From positions 1 to 8,554 of the forward strand of contig JAHEZA010000072.1 in the NCBI GenBank assembly GCA_023251335.1: DNA of 8,554 bases. Direction: 5' to 3'. This document shows positions 6,846 through 8,554 of this stretch, one piece after another. The notes under the pieces are model-generated. The model had not been told where the DNA came from. It saw nothing but the letters and a program-made list of their open reading frames with translations, and searched no databases. Position numbers and translations under genes: made by a program. This DNA is from Chitinophagaceae bacterium. Its GTDB lineage: Bacteria > Bacteroidota > Bacteroidia > Chitinophagales > Chitinophagaceae. Numbering within the stretch: position 1 is the stretch's first letter; the number at the start of each line of letters is the position of its first letter.

Positions 6846-6886
6846 TGTAGCAATTAAAAATATTATTACCAGTAAATAAACAAATA

Positions 6887-7603
6887 ATGACAAAAACAAT
6901 TCTGCACAAAGCAAACACACGCGGTCATGCGGATCATGGCTGGCTGAACAGCTATCATACTTTTAGTTTTGCAAACTATCATAATCCGGAACGGGTTCAT
7001 TTTGGCGCATTACGTGTATTGAATGACGACACCGTAAGCAAGGCTATGGGATTTGGAACACATCCACATGAAAACATGGAAATCATTTCAATACCATTGG
7101 AAGGCGATCTGGAACATAAGGACAGTATGGGCAATACTACCGTAATAAAACAAGGCGACATACAGGTAATGAGTGCTGGCACAGGCATCAGGCACAGCGA
7201 ATACAATAAAAATAAAGACAGCGTAGTAAAATTTTTACAGATCTGGGTTTTTCCCGACAAAAAAAATGTGACTCCCCGGTATGACCAGATTACACTGAAC
7301 GAAAACGACAGGCACAATAAATTACAGCAAATACTTTCGCCCAATCAAGATGATGAAGGCGTTTGGATTCATCAAAATGCATGGTTTCATTTAGGTAAAT
7401 TTGATAAAGGTGTTAACGCTGATTATCAGTTTAAGCAAAACGGAAATGGATTATATATTTTTGTTTTGAACGGAGACATAAATGTTGATGGCCAGGAATT
7501 AAATAAACGCGATGGATACGGAATTTGGGAGACAGATAAAGTAAATATCAAAGCGGATAGTGATGCGGAGTTTTTACTAATGGAAGTTCCTATGAATATT
7601 TAA
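6887..7603 (+). CDS. Pirin family cupin protein (YhhW/quercetin 2,3-dioxygenase-like)
   Basis: The 238-residue protein is a two-cupin pirin of the bacterial YhhW type, with no signal peptide. The metal site is complete: H59 and H61 in GFGTHPHENMEI, and H103 and E105 in GTGIRHSEYN, matching the His-His-His-Glu set of E. coli YhhW with an offset of two. The N-terminal block with RGHADHGWLNSYHTFSFANY and FGALRVLNDD is diagnostic of the family. E. coli YhhW and human pirin show quercetinase activity in vitro, but the physiological substrate is unknown, and some pirins act in stress response or gene regulation. The second cupin domain (about 150-238) lacks a metal set, as usual. A candidate promoter sits just upstream, and the receiver-like gene follows on the same strand after 101 bases. 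Confidence 0.95.
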   Translation: MTKTILHKANTRGHADHGWLNSYHTFSFANYHNPERVHFGALRVLNDDTVSKAMGFGTHPHENMEIISIPLEGDLEHKDSMGNTTVIKQGDIQVMSAGTGIRHSEYNKNKDSVVKFLQIWVFPDKKNVTPRYDQITLNENDRHNKLQQILSPNQDDEGVWIHQNAWFHLGKFDKGVNADYQFKQNGNGLYIFVLNGDINVDGQELNKRDGYGIWETDKVNIKADSDAEFLLMEVPMNI

Positions 7604-7627
7604 GATCAATGAATTAATTTAGAGAAA

Positions 7628-7640
7628 CGAATATTATTCG
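7628..7640. repeat. Small inverted repeat CGAAT-ATT-ATTCG
   Basis: A perfect 5-bp inverted repeat with a 3-base centre lies in the spacer between the pirin and the receiver-like gene, 25 bases past the pirin stop codon. It could be an operator half-site pair or a weak 3' stem; no T-run follows. Confidence 0.2.
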
Positions 7641-7658
7641 AATGCATTTCAAAGCTGG

Positions 7659-7666
7659 CATATTTG
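7659..7666 (+). promoter_or_regulatory. Weak candidate -7 element of the receiver-like gene (CATATTTG)
   Basis: CATATTTG matches TAnnTTTG with one mismatch and would start transcription near 7671, about 35 bases before the ATG at 7705. No TTG lies at the expected spacing upstream, so the support is thin. The 10-bp palindrome GGATGCATCC (7673-7682) falls just after the predicted start, where an operator could lie. Confidence 0.25.
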
Positions 7667-7704
7667 GATTTGGGATGCATCCGATTTTCTGTTAAAAAAA
7701 ACTT

Positions 7705-8070
7705 ATGGAAAAAATACAAATTTTATCAATCGGTCGCGATCCGGTTTTATTACAAAAATTGTCAGAGTTCATCAACGGGAATCCTAAATGGGAAAGCACC
7801 GGAACAGTAGATGATGAAACAGCAATTGAAATTTTCCATCAGAGAAAGTTTGACATCATATTACTTATAGACAATATAGAAGAATCATCGGAAAAGAAGT
7901 TGGAATCTCTTTTTACTTTTAATGATCCCGGAATTATTTTTATTAAACATGAAGATGATTCCACCGGATTACTTGCGGGTGAAATTCAGGAAGCGTTGGA
8001 TAAGAAAAAGAACTCAGTTAACATCATGGATGATGTGTTTAAAAAAGATAGCCAATCATTCAATTTATGA
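7705..8070 (+). CDS. Receiver-like (pseudo-receiver) protein of unknown function
   Basis: The 121-residue soluble protein has the pattern of a CheY-type receiver: strand KIQILSIG (3-10), helix, then FDIILLID (49-56) where receivers carry their phosphorylated Asp, strand GIIFIKH (76-82) and a final helix (about 88-101). The chemistry differs. The acidic pair after strand 1 is replaced by GRD, and the Asp nearest the phospho-site (D56) sits one position later than in the standard 'D..LLD' spacing. The conserved Thr/Ser after strand 4 and the 'KP' lysine after strand 5 are not evident. It has no output domain, and its last 20 residues are polar and look disordered. It most likely works by protein binding rather than phosphotransfer (inference). 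It lies 101 bases after the pirin gene on the same strand and converges on the glycoside hydrolase. Confidence 0.75.
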   Translation: MEKIQILSIGRDPVLLQKLSEFINGNPKWESTGTVDDETAIEIFHQRKFDIILLIDNIEESSEKKLESLFTFNDPGIIFIKHEDDSTGLLAGEIQEALDKKKNSVNIMDDVFKKDSQSFNL

Positions 8071-8097
8071 TTTTGTGAGTCACAGTAAACAAAGAAT

Positions 8098-8132
8098 TTC
8101 TCCGGATTCATATTCTTTCTAAGTCCGGAGAA
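8098..8132. terminator. Inverted repeat between convergent genes, possible shared terminator
   Basis: TTCTCCGGA (8098-8106) and TCCGGAGAA (8124-8132) are perfect 9-bp inverted copies around a 17-base loop, lying between the two convergent stop codons. The GC-containing stem and position suit a shared transcription end. Neither side has a clear T-run, so it may instead be a 3'-end protecting stem or a protein-binding site. Confidence 0.45.
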
Positions 8133-8135
8133 TCA

Positions 8136-8554
8136 TTAATAAATTATCGTAATAGAATAAGGGGGCAAAGAAATATTCTTCGAATCTTTTATTTGCTTTG
8201 TTATAGGCGGATTGTTCAAATCAGGATGGCTGTTCATTCCATCATTTTTCCAATGATACTGTAGTTTTGAATATTGTATTAAATCAATCGGTTGCCAATC
8301 GACTGGTTTTTTTATAAGTGTATTTTCAATGTCAATGTCCACATTCCAGTTTCTGCGCGGATCTTTATTGATAAGCATTACGGACCATTTACCATCGCGT
8401 GCACGAAGCGCATAAGAGGTCACGGGAGGTTGGCTTTTCTTGTTACTGATATCCGTGGCTGATGAATATATTTCTAAAAGAGAACCTGATGGCTGTGCCC
8501 AAAAATGAGTAAGCATTTGCATCGAAGAAAAAGCAGCAGTTTTATATTTTACTT
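8136..8554 (-). CDS. C-terminal part of a probable glycoside hydrolase
   Basis: The frame is open from the right edge to TAA at 8136-8138, so only the last 138 residues are visible and the true start lies beyond the window. The internal ATG at 8522 is not the start, because the preceding codons (VKYKTAAFSS) continue in frame. The visible part resembles the end of a clan GH-A-type polysaccharidase followed by its small beta-sandwich: MLTHFWAQPSGS, then VTSYALRARDGKWSVMLINKDPR, and the closing LPPYSITIIY, a common final strand in arabinofuranosidase-like and related enzymes. It probably breaks down plant or microbial polysaccharide outside the cytoplasm, but the catalytic residues and any signal peptide are off the edge, so neither family nor substrate can be fixed. 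It converges on the receiver-like gene, with a 65-base gap containing an inverted repeat. Confidence 0.65.
   Translation of the reverse strand, partial: VKYKTAAFSSMQMLTHFWAQPSGSLLEIYSSATDISNKKSQPPVTSYALRARDGKWSVMLINKDPRRNWNVDIDIENTLIKKPVDWQPIDLIQYSKLQYHWKNDGMNSHPDLNNPPITKQIKDSKNISLPPYSITIIY

Larger units (their letters stand above)
6361..6886. other. 526-base stretch without an intact gene
   Basis: Between the regulator stop and the pirin start I find no intact protein gene, tRNA or insertion sequence. The stretch holds about 90 bases of featureless trailer (6361-6453), a bidirectional terminator (6454-6481), a probable decayed minus-strand gene (6490-6661), a very AT-rich segment with a nine-base T run near 6712-6720, and a candidate pirin promoter (6815-6845). 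Confidence 0.6.

Noticed and set aside
6834..6847. Possible sigma-54 (-24/-12) promoter ahead of the pirin gene
   Set aside because: TTGGC is present, but the required GC is not found at the right distance. TTG-N20-GAACTTTG fits the normal Bacteroidota pattern better.
6997..7344. 115-codon minus-strand open frame inside the pirin gene
   Set aside because: It lies wholly opposite a clear pirin coding region with all its metal ligands, and its residues (Ser/Cys/Leu-rich) look like an antisense shadow.
8136..8522. Treating 8136-8522 as a complete small protein starting at ATG 8522
   Set aside because: The same frame stays open to the right edge and the upstream residues fit the domain, so this is the tail of a larger protein.

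Overview
The window looks like ordinary chromosome from a Bacteroidota species, probably of the Chitinophagaceae type (inference). The reasons are AT-rich spacers, weak or absent Shine-Dalgarno sites, several close matches to the Bacteroidota promoter (TTG, about 17-23 bases, TAnnTTTG), a 507-residue GluRS of the kind seen in that phylum, and an NtrC-type regulator. I see no phage, insertion sequence, CRISPR array, rRNA or tRNA gene.

Layout. Bases 1-3769 are all on the minus strand. In transcription order they hold pncB (nicotinate phosphoribosyltransferase), gltX (glutamyl-tRNA synthetase), a free-standing B12-binding domain of the methylmalonyl-CoA mutase type, and the start of an enoyl-CoA hydratase/isomerase that runs off the left edge. 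The last three are close together (gaps of 43 and 42 bases) and could be one transcript started just in front of gltX. A 188-base divergent spacer (3770-3957) separates pncB from a plus-strand pair: a six-helix YihY/BrkB-family membrane protein and, 30 bases later, a sigma-54-dependent NtrC-type response regulator with no histidine kinase beside it.

Bases 6361-6886 hold no intact gene. They contain a strong hairpin terminator readable on both strands, a probable decayed minus-strand gene ending 9 bases from that terminator, and a candidate promoter for the next gene. That gene is a pirin/YhhW-type cupin with all four metal ligands, followed on the plus strand by a 121-residue protein resembling a receiver domain without the usual phosphorylation residues. 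It converges on the C-terminal end of a probable glycoside hydrolase that enters from the right edge, with a 9-bp inverted repeat between the two stop codons.

Most of the window is housekeeping or common accessory metabolism: NAD salvage, tRNA charging, B12-linked acyl-CoA metabolism, signalling and polysaccharide breakdown. I found no convincing new multi-gene system. The items most worth a second look are the pseudo-receiver next to the pirin, the free-standing B12 domain beside a crotonase, a promoter element so close to the gltX start that the mRNA may be leaderless, a 26-codon leader ORF touching the YihY gene, and the gene remnant at 6490-6661.
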